Source: Parelaphostrongylus tenuis (taxonomy: Eukaryota > Nematoda > Chromadorea > Rhabditida > Metastrongylidae). Taken from it: 64,000 nucleotides of DNA. Shown one piece after another: positions 23,977 through 36,475 of this stretch. The stretch spans positions 16,567-80,566 of the forward strand of contig JAHQIW010003626.1 of the NCBI GenBank assembly GCA_019055375.1, given 5' to 3'. A model generated the notes under the pieces. The model was not told where the DNA came from and searched no databases. It saw only the letters and a program-made list of their open reading frames with translations. The stretch's first letter is position 1. The number at the start of each line of letters is the position of its first letter. Both the position numbers and the translations under genes were made by a program.

Positions 23977-24235
23977 AGTGGCCGAGTGGTTGTGATGTTA
24001 GTCGCATAGATTGCGTATAGAACCGAGCTTCCTCCTCCCCCTCCCCCCCCCCCCCCTCCCTACCTCATCAGTCAACAACGGAGCCCTGTAAAACGTCACA
24101 TCCAGGTTATTAGTAAGATTGCGAGGCGAGTCGCTTATTTAAAATGTACGATCTTCAAGAAGAAGACTGAGAGGGAATTGAATGCTAGAAGTACTGATGT
24201 CCACGCAGTGAAAAAAATACTGTGAATGCGGATCA
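23977..24235 (+). repeat. SINE family D
   Basis: AGTGGCCGAGTGGTTGTGAT head at about 23977, a C-rich tract at 24033-24060, then AATTGAATGCTAGAAGTACT shared with 38715 and 54297. It lies just outside the inner inverted repeat. Confidence 0.7.
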
Positions 24236-24513
24236 ATAAATCGGCAAGAATAAGTGTTCACTATCTAGAAATCTTTTCTATGCTTAAGACCGTTTGTATG
24301 TTTTTTTTTGGCATTTTGATATATTACGACTTCTTCACACGATCATGCGCTTGTTTCGGGAATGTTAGAGTGCGAGACGTGGTAATTTTTTCGTTCTACA
24401 AAGATCTTCTTGAAAACCAAACCCACCTTCGTAATCGTCGTTTTCAAGCAATTGAAGCACCGTTAAAGCTCTCTTGAAAAGCTCTGTTTGGCGAAAAAAT
24501 CAAGAAAGCTCGA

Positions 24514-24840
24514 GTGCAAAATAAATTTCACACTTCAAAGACGAAGCACTTCTCTATTCATTGCAATCATTCAGAATTTCGAGACGACCTGAAACTTTCA
24601 CATTGCTGGATAAGCATAACGCAGTGGTCGGATGTGCCCACACAACGCAGCTCCTCTGTCTTAAACCCTCATCCGGGAAACGAAGCCGATACTGCTTTGT
24701 GTGATGAGTGTGTGTTACCGGTAAACGCCATTTCTGGAATTCCATTGCGGTGCCGAATTTGTATTTCGTACCCTTCTACTCTTTATGATTACCATAGACT
24801 CTGCACAAAATTGCTCTGTGATTTGCCGTCCCATCATTGA
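24514..24840 (+). CDS. Cys/His-rich (ZZ- or C1-like) zinc-finger fragment, partial
   Basis: An open frame of 108 codons whose second half reads CDEC, 13 residues including AISGIPLR, CRIC, 10 residues, HRLC, then TKLLC. C-x2-C-x13-C-x2-C is the spacing of C1 domains. The (I)SGIPLRC..C part also resembles ZZ fingers (I.GIRY.C..C). H-x2-C follows with a longer than usual gap. This suggests a treble-clef zinc-binding module whose flanking exons I could not find. The upstream part of the frame (24514-24680) looks non-coding, so an acceptor probably lies near 24650-24690. It may be an exon of a real gene or a remnant. Confidence 0.35.
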   Translation: MQNKFHTSKTKHFSIHCNHSEFRDDLKLSHCWISITQWSDVPTQRSSSVLNPHPGNEADTALCDECVLPVNAISGIPLRCRICISYPSTLYDYHRLCTKLLCDLPSHH

Positions 24841-26410
24841 CTTAAAGTGCTCTGTATTGCTAGTTTACAGATAGACTACACCTGCGAACACTGGCCGACC
24901 GAGTCAAACTGCCTTATGTACTAACCCACAAGAGCTGTAAAAATAGTAGCAAAAAGCTCTATGCAACGTAGAATGGAATCGAAAACATTACGCATTCCTG
25001 ACAATATAATGAATGATTAATTCTTCACTCTTCAAAACTTCGTTTAGTTGTACACATTCCAAAGGTTACTGTCACCTCTTTTAGACACTCCACGACTGGC
25101 CTCACCTTTCAAAAAGTAGATGATGAAAGAATTGAAATCAAGATTACATCTCAGCGTGACGTTTCCAATCACAAACTGTGCATTGTATCAAACCACGTGT
25201 TGTCCTAACACTGTCGTTTACATCATTTCTATCACAGAATTTATTTCATTTCGTATAAATAGAGAAGTGCTTTTTCAGCAGCATTAAAGAAAAAGCTAAG
25301 CAAGAAGTTTAGAGTAAATCTCAGATGAATGAGCACTTTGCACCCATCTATGTAGATTAGTTATTTACTGTTCGCGCAATTTGTCGCTGACACATGGATC
25401 TTAAACATGTGGAGATGATTGCTTCTTAAGGGGAGAAGTCGCCGAAAAGTCAGCCATCGTCATGAAGAAGACATATCAACTTCGCGAAAGCTTAAATAAA
25501 AATCATTCTTTGAAAAAATTCTCAGTCTTGCAGACTCACTACTCAACAACTCCACGATTACACCTACCTCAACATTTGCATGATAAATGTGATCGCTGCT
25601 TTATGAGGATGAAAGAATAAATCCGATCGCTGCGTCGTCCGATTGGAAGATGCATGGAGTCATTGTTTGCGTACCCGGAAGGTTGGTTTTAGGAGGGTTA
25701 AGCATTATGTAAGTGGACGAAAAAGCAGGAAGTTATGAAGAAAGTTAACTATCGGCGATCAAGGGTGCCCTTATACTTGAAACAACCAAAATAAGGTGCG
25801 CCAAGAACGTAATTCGTGCTAATGAAAACCAAGCGACTATAGCCGCTACACCAACTGAAGTCCTCGAGTTGTCATATTCATCACATAAAAATCATCACCT
25901 CGTTGATCCTAATTCTTTAGGAAAAACTTAGAAGAAAGACATTGATGCTTAACGACTTGCTAGAGCGATGAGGACCCATAGTTTTGCTTTGCACGGTAGG
26001 AAAAAATATAAGATCAACTTTTGGCCGCTCGACTCACTCGACTCGCTTAGTGGAACGACAGTTGATATGGGTGATTGCCGTCAAATGCCCGTATTTTCAG
26101 CAAGCTTTCTTGAAGTATAAGCTATTGCAAATTTGGTCTTTTGACACTGAAAAGTAGAATGTGTTAATACGGCATCATGCTACCGGCTGCCGCAAAGTAG
26201 TTATTAGTTCGATCCCCTACCAGAACGCATCACTGCAGTTTTTTGGCGTTATTTGGAATGAAACTCTACTTCGGCTTTTACCTGGAGTCCAGTGCTTGCA
26301 TAATATTCAACATTAGAAATGCTTTTCTCACGAACCGTGTTTTTTTTTTAAATGCGAAGCTTGCGCCAGGATGGTATATCTTCTTCGAAGACGATTATTT
26401 AACTATTTAG
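24841..26410. other. no feature recognised
   Basis: AT-rich, stop-rich in all frames. One tRNA-like scrap at 26170-26225 (GTTCGATCCCCTACCAGAAC) keeps a B box only. Confidence 0.4.
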
Positions 26411-26905
26411 AATGTCAGAAGAAAAGAACAAAATTAGTTCTCAACGTCAGCGTCTCATCGATGGAGATATCCTTGTAAAAACAGATTTACCGCATCGTCA
26501 GCCTAAAGTATCTAGATCACTGTCAGCAAAATAATCAAGAAAATTGGAAATTCAACCATATCCACGTTTCATCATCTCGGCTGAATCGCGAAGCATGTCA
26601 TAGCGGTTTAAACAAAGAAAAATTGAGAAAAGACTGCATTCTATGAAACACTTATCAGTTGGTTGTACGATCATCAACAAAAAAAGATAAATCTTTCAAT
26701 GAAGAGTCATACAATCACAACAGTTGATTGGTTCGCTGTAAATTCTGATCAGCTCGCTAAATAAGCCGCATGCTATTCTCAGAATGACAGGGTTGGTGTG
26801 AGTGGTACATTTGGCGAGCTCCTATCTATGAAGCTGCTGAACGGAGTAGAGAAGATGAATGCAGCTTGGGACACCATCACTGCGGCGCAACACGAGTTCC
26901 TCTAA
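26411..26905 (+). mobile_element. possible decayed pogo/Tc5-like transposase
   Basis: The last open segment (about 26783-26905) reads FGELLSMKLLNGVEKMNAAW, then DTITAAQHEFL and a stop. It has the look of the C-terminus of DDE_1 (pogo, Tigger, Tc5) transposases, where AW..(V/I)T precedes the final helix. An open start at 26411 (MSEEKNKISSQRQRLIDGDI) may be its N-terminus. Stops interrupt the middle. Similarity is weak. Confidence 0.2.
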
Positions 26906-27914
26906 GAGCGATGCCTCTCGCAGAACAATCCGCCACCTCGTTCCCAAGGAGTTGATTTGAAACAACTTTTTTGTTCCTGAGAAGTTCGATTCGAAACCTT
27001 GAAGTATAAGTTGTTTATTTAGTTAATGACGAAGATTTGGATTTCATGACTAAATGGGTTTCTTTGCGTTTGTTTCTCTTTTGACTGAGAACTTTAACTG
27101 TTATAGGTGGTCATCAAACCTTATATGAGACAAACAAGTCTCATTTTTTCTTCGTTCGAAAAAGTATCATATAGTGGTGGCATGTTATCGAACTAGTCTA
27201 AAACTATGTGGCCACGTTTATACATACCTTTTTGGAAGATGTTTACCGAGAGCAGAGAGCCATGTTTGTGCTTCAATACTGCTTTTGCCTAGAGGCAATC
27301 TCCTAGGACATAGAGAAATGCATCGGCTAACACATATCTGTGTTCTTGCCATGGAAAGCCTAAAGTCATCTTTTGACAAATCGTCAAAAGATTTAGTTGG
27401 TCTGATCATAAAATCAAAGTATCAGCTATGAAAACATGTAGAGCAATAGACATCTTAGTAACTGCGGTCATTTTCGCGTGCCAGACCCGCAGGATTGCGG
27501 TCACTGAAGTGCGGTCAGAATGAGAATTGTTATAAAGAGTAATTTTCATGAGATCTTTCAGAAGCACTACGCATTTGTTTCATGAAGCAATCGTTCTAAC
27601 ACTCGATCTTTCACATATTTTCCTTGCCTCTCTAACCCCACGTCTCTCAAATATTCTTCTGTCCACGTTTCCACGTTCATGAACAGTCTATTGTATGGTC
27701 AAACTCGTGTGTGATTGTTCGAGGATTTCTCTAGCGAGGAAGCAAATCGACTGCGAGAGATTATAGAATCCGCACAGTGATATCACGATGCCGGATCGCT
27801 TTATAACAAAATATGAAGCAAATTTTTCATCACCTATCCCCGACATTGAATGAATGCTCTAGATTGTCGTGATCGCTTTCACATGTATTCAACAACCTCG
27901 AGTGATATGAAGAA

Positions 27915-28165
27915 CTATCGAATTTAGGCGATAGTTGAACCCGTTTTTCATCCTTATCAGTGCATACTATAGCCACTACACTACCGAGGCTATTGCTTTG
28001 CTAACACTCTTTGTGCGATATGAAGTTGGCTGCCAACAGCTTCGATACCTCATCTCCCATGATGATAGCAGAACACCTTCCTTGGTAGTGCAGTGGTAGC
28101 GAAAGCACATTTCCGGAAAGCGTGAAGCATTAACTCAAGTTTAAGATCCAGAGTTTTGCATTTAT
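27915..28165. repeat. divergent pair of tRNA-like units
   Basis: Minus-strand unit 27915-28000 (reverse strand GCCTCGGTAGTGTAGTGGCT, then GGGTTCAACTATC) and plus-strand unit 28078-28165 (TTGGTAGTGCAGTGGTAGCG, then CAAGTTTAAGATCC), back to back with an 80-bp gap. Confidence 0.6.
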
Positions 28166-28169
28166 CGAT

Positions 28170-29640
28170 ACTCTTGGATGTATAGTTGTGGCATCATAAC
28201 ACCTCTATGAAAGCGGTAAAATAAACAGTTTTTTAGATTACACATCCAGATGGCTAAATAGTTGGATGAAGTGTTTTTGTATATAGTGTCGCCAAATCTG
28301 CGATACGGTGCCTTTCTGAAAATAATGTAAAAAGTCCTCATATCTCGAAAAATGATTTTTGTTTTATCAGACACAAGTTATGTAATTAAACGGCCGATAT
28401 ATCTGTCGAATTTTTGCTCTCAAGCGCATACTTTACTCTTGCGTGTCTAATAATATTAACAGCAAAGCGAGTGTTGAAGTAGGCTGGCACTTCGAAATAT
28501 GATATTAATGTTACGAGAAAAGGACTATGAGGTCCTAAAACACTTGGTGTAGTCGCAAAGAAACTTTTTCACCACAGCTCAAAGTTTTTCTTACAAGTAG
28601 TCCAAACGGCTCTTCATGGAATAAGACGACTTGCAATGGGAACCACTACACGTGGCACACATCAAAAAACATTCCATCGCTTCACATCTGTTTATTTAGT
28701 AACTCGAACGTCTGAATAGATATCAGATGATAGAAAAAGAAGATCCCATTCCAGACATTCGCAAAATTAAACCAAAAAGTGAGCACAGTCATAAATCACC
28801 GGGGTTCCAGTATATAAAGGTATGAGAAAAAAAAAACAAGAATTAACAGCAATTCAACTGAGCAATATACGCCTACTAATCACAACATAGATTTCCAGGC
28901 CTTCATAGACTTTATTCCCATTGACTAGGTGCGACTTTTTGCATATCAGCCTATCTTCGATAGTATGAAATCTGCAATCAATGGTATGTGATCACTGGGA
29001 ACGTAGCGTTAGGCCATGGACCACATGTTTTCTCCAAAGTCGAAAGATCAGGAAGACTCAATCGCCGCAGCAATCGAAGTTCAGGCTCTTCACATATGTG
29101 AGCGTTCTAGAATCACAAAACAATCTCCTGTTTGATCTAAATGATACAGAAAAATGAGCAATGGATAGAATTAGACATGTTGACTCACACTATGAATTTT
29201 CATTTTCTTCTTGACTGAATAAAATATAAAGTCAGGGTTTGCCACCTCCTTGTGATATTTAGATACTTCCTTCTGTAAATATATTTGGAAAAGCAGAACA
29301 GAAATCATTATGCAAAAAGGTTGCTAAATAATCACAAGACTACCACAAATTACGAGGTTAACATAGTTCAGACGAATGGCAATCATCTCAAGGATCTTCG
29401 TACAACATGCTGCGATACACATCACTTTCTTAATCCATGTAAAAGCAGATCAAAAATCACATGCCCATGTACGCTATGTCAAGGCAAACTAGCTTGATAA
29501 CAACTTGCTTTCTAATCAATAGCCCGGAAATCAGTGTTTACTTAGTCATTAGATTGAAAGTTCCTCAACACCCGCTGAAAACTTATGGTTCACATATAAA
29601 TTCAATCAAGAACAACAATAATCTAGAGAAGAGTAGGAAA
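28170..29640. other. no feature recognised
   Basis: AT-rich with scattered short frames only. A TATATAAAGG box at 28811-28820 is not followed by a recognisable exon. Confidence 0.4.
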
Positions 29641-29647
29641 AGTTTGA

Positions 29648-29898
29648 TAAATTCGAGGGAGTCGAGCTCTTGCCGCACCCAGTCTACAGTCCAGATGCTA
29701 CGCCGTCCGATCTCTGATCTTCGTCCACTCAATGGAACATTTTCTGCTTGGAAGCCGATTCGAGACATTTGAACAAGTTGAAGAGTCATGTCAGTTTTTC
29801 GATTCAAAGCCCAAGGAGTGGCGATTTCAAGCAGATTCGGAAGATTCCAGATCATTGGCAAAAGATGGTGGATAATGATGGTCTTTATTTTGAAGAAT
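29648..29898 (+). mobile_element. mariner transposase C-terminal remnant
   Basis: 29659-29715 reads FEGVELLPHPVYSPDATPSD, which contains the HP.YSPD..PSD signature around the third catalytic Asp of mariner transposases. After frameshifts, 29842-29898 reads IRKIPDHWQKMVDNDGLYFE, E and a stop, the typical mariner C-terminus. Stops and at least two frameshifts break it. It is a different, later part of the gene than the N-terminal remnants at 16.6 and 42.8 kb. Confidence 0.75.
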
Positions 29899-30099
29899 GA
29901 TCATTGTTGTTTTTGATTGAATTTATGTAAAGTATAAACTTTGAATTTTCAGCAGGTGTTAAGGAACTCTTTCCTCAACCTCATAGAAATGACGGTCAAA
30001 GAAGTGACGATGTGGTGACAAAGAGATCCGAAACGCTACCCATGAGCTACTCGTGAAAATCCAGCCGCTCCGTTCACAGCTCAAGAGGCTATATATAGG

Positions 30100-33000
30100 G
30101 TAAAAACTGCTCGAAATAGTGACAAAAACCGAGCCTCGTTACCCTGACGCTGGAAGAGCTCCTCGGGCACGGTAAAGTCGGATAGTGCAAGTACAAAGAG
30201 GTTACTAAAATTTTGAGACCAAAAAGGCTGGCAAAATCGAAGCGGACTAGGTTGTAGTTAGGATGAAATGAAAAATCAAAATCATGATGAATCAAACCTC
30301 TCCGTTTGTGGTGAAATGATGATATACAGATGTGAGGAGCAGCGGATGAGTGAAATGATCAGCGCTAACAGCTTGACGGTTTGCTGTGAATTATGAAGCG
30401 ATTTTGAAATTGTTGAAGGACTGTACGCTAAAATTATGACATTCCATACCTTCAGTGTTGATGAACATGATATCTCGACCAATGTTTGCTATTGGTGGTA
30501 AAATATTTTCGGCTTCCACGTACGGTCCTCCACAGAGTCCTTGACCGGTTAATTCGTTACGTGGCAAGCCTCGCAGCGACAAGCTAAATAATTCAGGCGA
30601 TAAACGTACTATAAGAATCATTCTTTCTTTTCGAACAAAATCTCTGAGAAAGCGAGAAATTCGTGTAGTCGAGAAGATAACACAATCTGAATGAAAACTG
30701 TCTTCAAAGCTCACCTCGAATCGTTGATATAAGTATAAACATGCGAAAGTGGCTCGATATTGAGATGCCACTTATCATGACGGGGCAGCGCGATTTTGTT
30801 AGTTTCTTGACAAAAAAAACATTGTAACAGGCGAGAGATTCAGAGAGTGAAAAAGTCAATGCAGTGAAATCAACTTTTCCCAATAATCAAACAGTATTCT
30901 ATGGCGTTCCTGGGTTTCTTGTACTGTAGTTGTAGAAAAGTCTCTCTTTATTCATTTTGTAGGCTTCGGCTTTTCATTTCCATTTTGAATTGGCAGTTAG
31001 ATTGGCAGAATTCGTTACTAAACATTTGCCTGAGCCTGAACCTAAGCAGCCTAAGCCTATGAACAAAAAGCATATGAAAGCATTCTTGGAGTATCGATGT
31101 TTCATCCTAATGTTTTGTTAAAGGCGGAGAAAATAACAAGTTGAGCAAATATCGCGCGCTGTGAAATCGATCACCCGCGAAATTCTTACAGAGCCACTCA
31201 CACACCTTTGCCAAGAAGTAATGCGCGCCGAAAACGAAAAGCTGTCTCATTTTTGCTGCTACACCACTTTGAGGAAGCTTTTTGGGAAAAATAAATTACA
31301 TTATGGAGTTCTCCCAAAGTTGTTCTATTAAGAGGGAAAGTATAAGTTTGAGAAAATTGGAAAAATCTTTGTCTTCAAAGGGCAGGAATGAGGCCCGATA
31401 ACGGGAAACAACCTTAAACATAGCCCATTTATATTTCAATTTTACCATAGTAATTTCACACTCAACGGTGAGGTACGAAGTTCCGTATAGCCATAAAAAT
31501 GCTGAGATACGAGCAGAAACGTTCGTGATGTTTCTGTGTCATAGACCCAAACCACTAGTGCCTTTCTGAGACAGTGCGCGCTAGCACAAGACCATGGGAA
31601 CACGTCATTCTACCTTAATCTCGGCTCTGCTTCAACCCATCCCAATAGCGGTCACCAATAGCCCTCAAATGTATTGCTGGTGTAGTGCATAACATCGTGA
31701 CCCGCTTCCGTCCCTCCTCCTTTCGTCGAAGAGGTGATCGCGGGCGCGAAGCCAGCTCAGGTTCCAAGCTTGGTCATAATTCATACTCTAATACATATAT
31801 GAAAATGAAGGACTAACTTCATCAATATATGCTATGAGCATTGCAAGTCGACCGATTTTGATGTCACCTTGTGCCTGATTGAATAACAAATGTTTGTTGG
31901 CGAAAATGAACTCTTGACCAGTCTCCTTGCATTTCAGTCGTAATATCTGCCCTGAAGTGTCTATTGCTAATTATTGCGAATATGTGAACAACGAAGTTTA
32001 ACTGTGAATAACTGAAATCAAATTCAAACCTATATGATCTCGATCCATAGAAGTACCACGTGCTACAAAGTACTCAACGGTACGACAGCTGACGACTATA
32101 AATTTCGACCATCTCACAAATACCGCACATCCATCGTTACTCTTGCCTGTTCGCCGTGTGTACAATGTGGTGTATCCCGCTTAAAAATATCTCACAACAG
32201 CTGAGCTATATGTAGACAAAGAGGGTTTTAAGTTCATCATAAAACAGAAAAAAGTGGTATTCCAAGTAGCAGAAAAGTTATAACATACTCATCTTCCACT
32301 GAACTTGAGCCTTTTATGAGGTCCGTTATGGACACTTATATAGTGCAGAACACGTATTTCGGCTTTTGCAGCCTAGTCAGTTGTACGGTGCCTATCCGTT
32401 CAGTCGGTTCCTCGAGAATCTATCCCTTATATAAAGAAATCGACAACGAACTTTTTACACTCAACGCATGATGAGAAAATCATTGGGGCGTTCTTTCAGA
32501 GTGATAGTCGATGTGAAAGTTATTGCTACTTATGCTCTGCAAGAGTCTTAGGCCATGAAATTGAAAATCAGTCACTCTGAACACCACAATGAATCCCTCA
32601 CCGCACACTAAATCTAAAATGTTCGTCGTCGACTTGTCCATATAAGGGGTAGATCCCTAAGAAAGTGAATGAACGCAAAGGCACTGTGCAATTGACGAGG
32701 CTGGATAGCCAAAACACGTGCCTTGCAGTGTATAAGTGCCCATAACAGACCTCATGGAAGGCTCAAAACACAATACCAGATCATATTCAGCTTCCACACA
32801 AAAGTTTAGTGAAACAATAGGATTGGGCTCGACTGATGAGATCTTAATAAGTCCCAACAAGGACAAAAATGCTCATAAATACCCAGGGAGAGAGAAGGAG
32901 CAGAAATGAAGAAGGGCAAGGAGGAGGTGGAGGAGAAGGGGGCTACGCGACCAACTGAGTGGTTTTAAAAAATACCGATCTATCAAGATGTAGCAATCAC

Positions 33001-33229
33001 GTCATCTACTGCTCACATACAGATATGTTCCACTGTGTCATACCATGTACAATCTTGGTCACATAACTATCGGAAAAATAGAAATGAAATGGAATTACTA
33101 TAGCCTATAAAACTCATAGAAACCTTTAGACATCGATGGATCAAAATGGGATTCAAAGTGATCATATTGAACCTCCTGTAGTCCAAAAACATCGGCATTT
33201 ATGCGTAACAGCTCTTCTTCTAAGAGTGG
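30100..33229 (-). CDS. angel: Angel-like protein (CCR4/endonuclease-exonuclease-phosphatase fold), partial gene
   Basis: Exons on the minus strand with matching phases. 33229-33124: PLLEEELLRINADVFGLQEV then Q, where LQEVQ carries the metal-binding Glu. 32179-32030: GYTTLYTRRTGKSNDGCAVF then RWSKF and later MDRDHI. 31966-31818: FIFANKHLLFNQAQGDIKIG then RLAMLIAYIDE, the THLLFNP..GD.KL.QLAMLLAE block. 30686-30637: SSRLHEFLAFSEI. 30583-30450: SLRGLPRNELTGQGLCGG. 30383-30298: HPLLLTSVYHHFTTNGE. A C-terminal piece lies near 30198-30100 (LSDFTVPEELFQRQ). Family members are CCR4-related; human ANGEL2 is known as a 2',3'-cyclic phosphatase acting on RNA ends. The N-terminal exons were not found, nor the GDFN catalytic motif expected between 31818 and 30686, nor a clear SDH motif. 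The gene may be decayed or have exons I missed. The 30686 exon donor (GTTCGA) is weak. Confidence 0.72.
32300..32870. mobile_element. foldback MITE G
   Basis: 32301-32465 and 32613-32775 are imperfect inverted copies (GAGCCTTTTATGAGGTCCGT and GAGCCTTCCATGAGGTCTGT on the two strands, then GGCACTTATA and CACGT.TTTCGGCT). It lies in the Angel-gene intron between 33124 and 32179. A third, single arm is at 33585-33755. Confidence 0.6.
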
Positions 33230-33318
33230 CTAACGATTTTCCGATTTGAGTGGAAAGTCATATCGTCTAAAGATAATAGATATTCATTGAAATTACTTCT
33301 TCAAATTAGTCTTTGGTG

Positions 33319-33416
33319 TACTTTCATTATTATTTGAGCCAACATGTCATGTGATCTGGTAAGGGCTCTTGTACAGCCCGAGACACGTGATGCTGGCTCA
33401 AATAATAATGAAAGGA
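33319..33416. repeat. short hairpin repeat
   Basis: CTTTCATTATTATTTGAGCC at 33321-33340 is repeated inverted at 33396-33415, closing a stem over a loop containing GGGCTCTTGTACAGCCCG. A diverged single arm recurs at 33568-33625. Confidence 0.65.
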
Positions 33417-33569
33417 TCTATTGAAATTTGAGCGTGGTTTTAATAAAGCATTCGAACGAGTCTTTGGTGTTTCAAAGCCGAATAACTTCTTTTTATATGC
33501 ATGTATGCACCTCAACCTTTTTTCGTTTAATTAGCTGGATGCTTCCACTACAATGTTAATATATGTCAC

Positions 33570-33755
33570 AATTATTATTTGAGCCAGCATGTCATATAGT
33601 CTGTTAATGGAGCTCTTGTACAGCTCGATACACGTATTTCGAGCTTGACAGTCTCGACAGTCGTGCAGAATCCTTCGTCTTTAGCCAATTTTCTCAGGAG
33701 TCCCTACTCTCTCTACAAAAAGGTAGGCGACGACGAACGATTTACGCAATCGCTG
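33570..33755 (+). repeat. single arm related to MITE G
   Basis: GCTCTTGTACAGCTCGATAC, ACGTATTTCGAGCTT, GACAGTCTCGACAGTCGTGC. Diverged copy of 32330-32465. Confidence 0.5.
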
Positions 33756-35382
33756 TCGAAAAATGAGATAAAAATAAATAAATGATTATGAAATACAGTA
33801 AAATTTACGTGTGGTCTTAAGAAAACACTAGAAATAAAAGGTATTTTGTTAATTATAAAAATTGTGGTGTAACTCGTAGTATGCACAGTTTCTTTTTGAA
33901 AACAGAATCAAAGGATCTTCGTACTTTCTGACTGTCTAACTAATAGCGACTTTTAAACAAATTCCTAATGACCTCCGAATTTTCAAATGACGCCTACAGG
34001 GGTTGCATGGTCACATAACCCTTGGAGGACGAAACGGCACGTTCTTCTCGTGCTGCGCCACGTCAAATCTCACTCAGTTAATGTGACGGCGGCGTGGGGT
34101 CCCGTGGGAAATCACGCACAAACAGCCAGACACGCAGATTCCGCCTTCTGCGATTGCCTCAGAAGCGACAGCGCTACGCCGAATGCCTATCAACGCTGAC
34201 ATTTAAAGAGGTAAATGTTAAATATTTTAGATAGAAAATTGTCACTTGCTCCACATTCACCAAATCAGAAATGGATTTTCATTCACAGTTCTCAATCTGC
34301 TTCAATTGTGTTGTAATTATCTTTGGTAGAAATAGTTTCTCATTTAGGGATATAAAGGTGTAGATAAGAGGGAAATACAGATTTTACAGGTATAGTCAAC
34401 CTACCTCAAGTGTTTGTAAAGATACATCGCATTTGGTAATGCCATCTGACAAGCACGATGTAACAGCATACACGAATCACTGTGTTTTTATCGGATAGAG
34501 GCGGAACGACCTAAACAGGGCGAATAAAATGACATGAAAAACATGCAAAAAGATTTAAGAAAAAAGAAAATTTTATAAGGAGTGAAGCATTTGCAGCTAA
34601 TCACTCCCGTGTGCCATGTATCCGACTCCACAGACACCCCCTTTCTCCACCCACGCAAACTTGACTGATCACGCGCATATTCAATGACTTTCGGCGACCT
34701 ACCAATCTATATAAACAGCGTCCTTGTCGCCTCCAATGGGACTGCTTTAATCCGCCCAAATCGTTGTTATAGGTAGGCTCGGTTTTCCAGGCAAAGGGCA
34801 AACTAATCACCACTTATATTTACACGGCACCTCTAACGACTGCGCCCCTTGTTTATGATAGAGATTCAAATACAATGGAACAAAGACCATATGAAGCTTT
34901 CACTGAATTTTTCCCAAAATCGAGAGGCTACACCGTTGATTTCGATCGCCGCTTTCGACAGTGCATCCTCCTCAGATGGCTTGCGTTGTAAGCTTGCGCG
35001 TTTGTGTAAGATCCATATTTCGAAAAAAAAGTAGAGCATAATATTCATTTTATAGATAATTGGTGACTGGTATTAACCCCTTCACAACGACGCGAAATCC
35101 TGCACGATCACGTGGCGAGTCGCTATGCCTTGCTAAGAACATCGGTAGTAGAAACAACGCTAATGCTTCTCAATGAACAAAATAAAAATGCAGTGCTTTC
35201 CAATCGACTAATCGAGACCTCGCTTGAAGTCGATATAGCACCTCTAGCGCTGAACGTACGCTTCGGCTTTCTGGCAAGCTTTATCCATAGCACATGCCAC
35301 TCGGTTGATCTTTTCTACTATTATCAGTAATCATCGCCAAAGACCTACCTACGCCAAGTAAAAAAGCGCTTGATTTGGCGCT
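33756..35382. other. no gene identified
   Basis: A GC-rich block 33985-34200 has an open plus frame without similarity I recognise. 34600-34840 includes a decayed SINE-A 5' part (complement ACCTCTAACGACTGCGCC at 34821-34840). Open frames at 34866-35048 (minus) and 35127-35330 (plus) might be exons but show no known motif. Confidence 0.35.
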
Positions 35383-35551
35383 GATTCAGTGACTGATTGA
35401 CAATTGATGACTCACGACTAGTTAAAACGGCATGTAGCAATACCTTGCAATCGCTTGCATTGTTAAGAGAGGTCTCAAAATAGTCGGTTGGTGAGCATTG
35501 ATACATGCCGTTCTAACCAACCGTGAGCCATGCAATCGACAATCAATCACT
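35383..35551. mobile_element. foldback MITE H
   Basis: TGATTGACAATTGATGACTC with AACGGCATGTA on the left is matched inverted by TACATGCCGTT and GACAATCAATCA on the right. Confidence 0.6.
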
Positions 35552-36236
35552 GAAAGAACGCTCGACGGATCTCTGTCATATAGGATCTCCGTGTGGTTAG
35601 GAGCGAGGGCACATGCTTATCTCCAGATGGTGGATAGCGAAATAAACGCGAAGTAAAAGCGACGATGTGGTCCCTGAAATCTTCGAAGCCAAAAAAATAG
35701 ACTCCCGGTTTCTGCGGCGCCAATTTGTCAGACCTTCGTTTCTAAAAGTCAAATTGCTTCAAAGCCTGCGATCAAGCGGCTGGGAGTCGCCTCCACTGAT
35801 CAAGCTCCTTCCTCCTCCACCGGGAAGAGTGACAAGCTGCACGTGAGCACTTAGCTTCCATATTCAGGGCTCAGTAATCTATACATTGAATATAAAAAGC
35901 TAGATACTGCAAAGAAGACAGCATTATCTCCCTCATCTCGAAAGATCTATCTACGTCATCCTAGAAAACTTGAATTTTGATGTTAAGAAAAAAGTACCGC
36001 TGGAATAAAGTCCAATCTTCTTGTTGGGCGACATAAACGTTTGAAATTCTGAAGAAGAAATTTTAAGTTCATTAACAAAAAAAAAGATGTAAGAGATACG
36101 TCAACGTTTGTATCTGTGACTTCACATTATGACTCGTAAAGTCGAATAAATGACAATATTGCACATAATTTTGCAGTATGAGGAGGGCTGTGGCTGGAAT
36201 TCTGATTACGTACGTTCCTAAGAAATAATGGCTTCG

Positions 36237-36458
36237 TTAAATTAGCTCACCCAACACCCACTTGAGAACAAACAGCAAACGATTTAGCTTAATAACCTCC
36301 AAGATTGCAAGAAAAACCGTATTGACCAATATTCTCAAGAATTCACGATAAAGATTTCTACAAGGACAAGCAGTAACCGAAACAAAGCGAAATGTCCGAA
36401 GGCGTTTGAGACGAATAAAACAAGGGAAAGAATCGAATACTGGAAGTTTGAATTCCAC
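36237..36458 (-). other. unassigned open frame
   Basis: 73 codons on the minus strand, rich in Leu/Val/Arg near its C-terminus. It has no motif I know and no clear splice neighbours. A chance ORF is quite possible. Confidence 0.1.
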
Positions 36459-36475
36459 GCAATGAAAGATGATTA

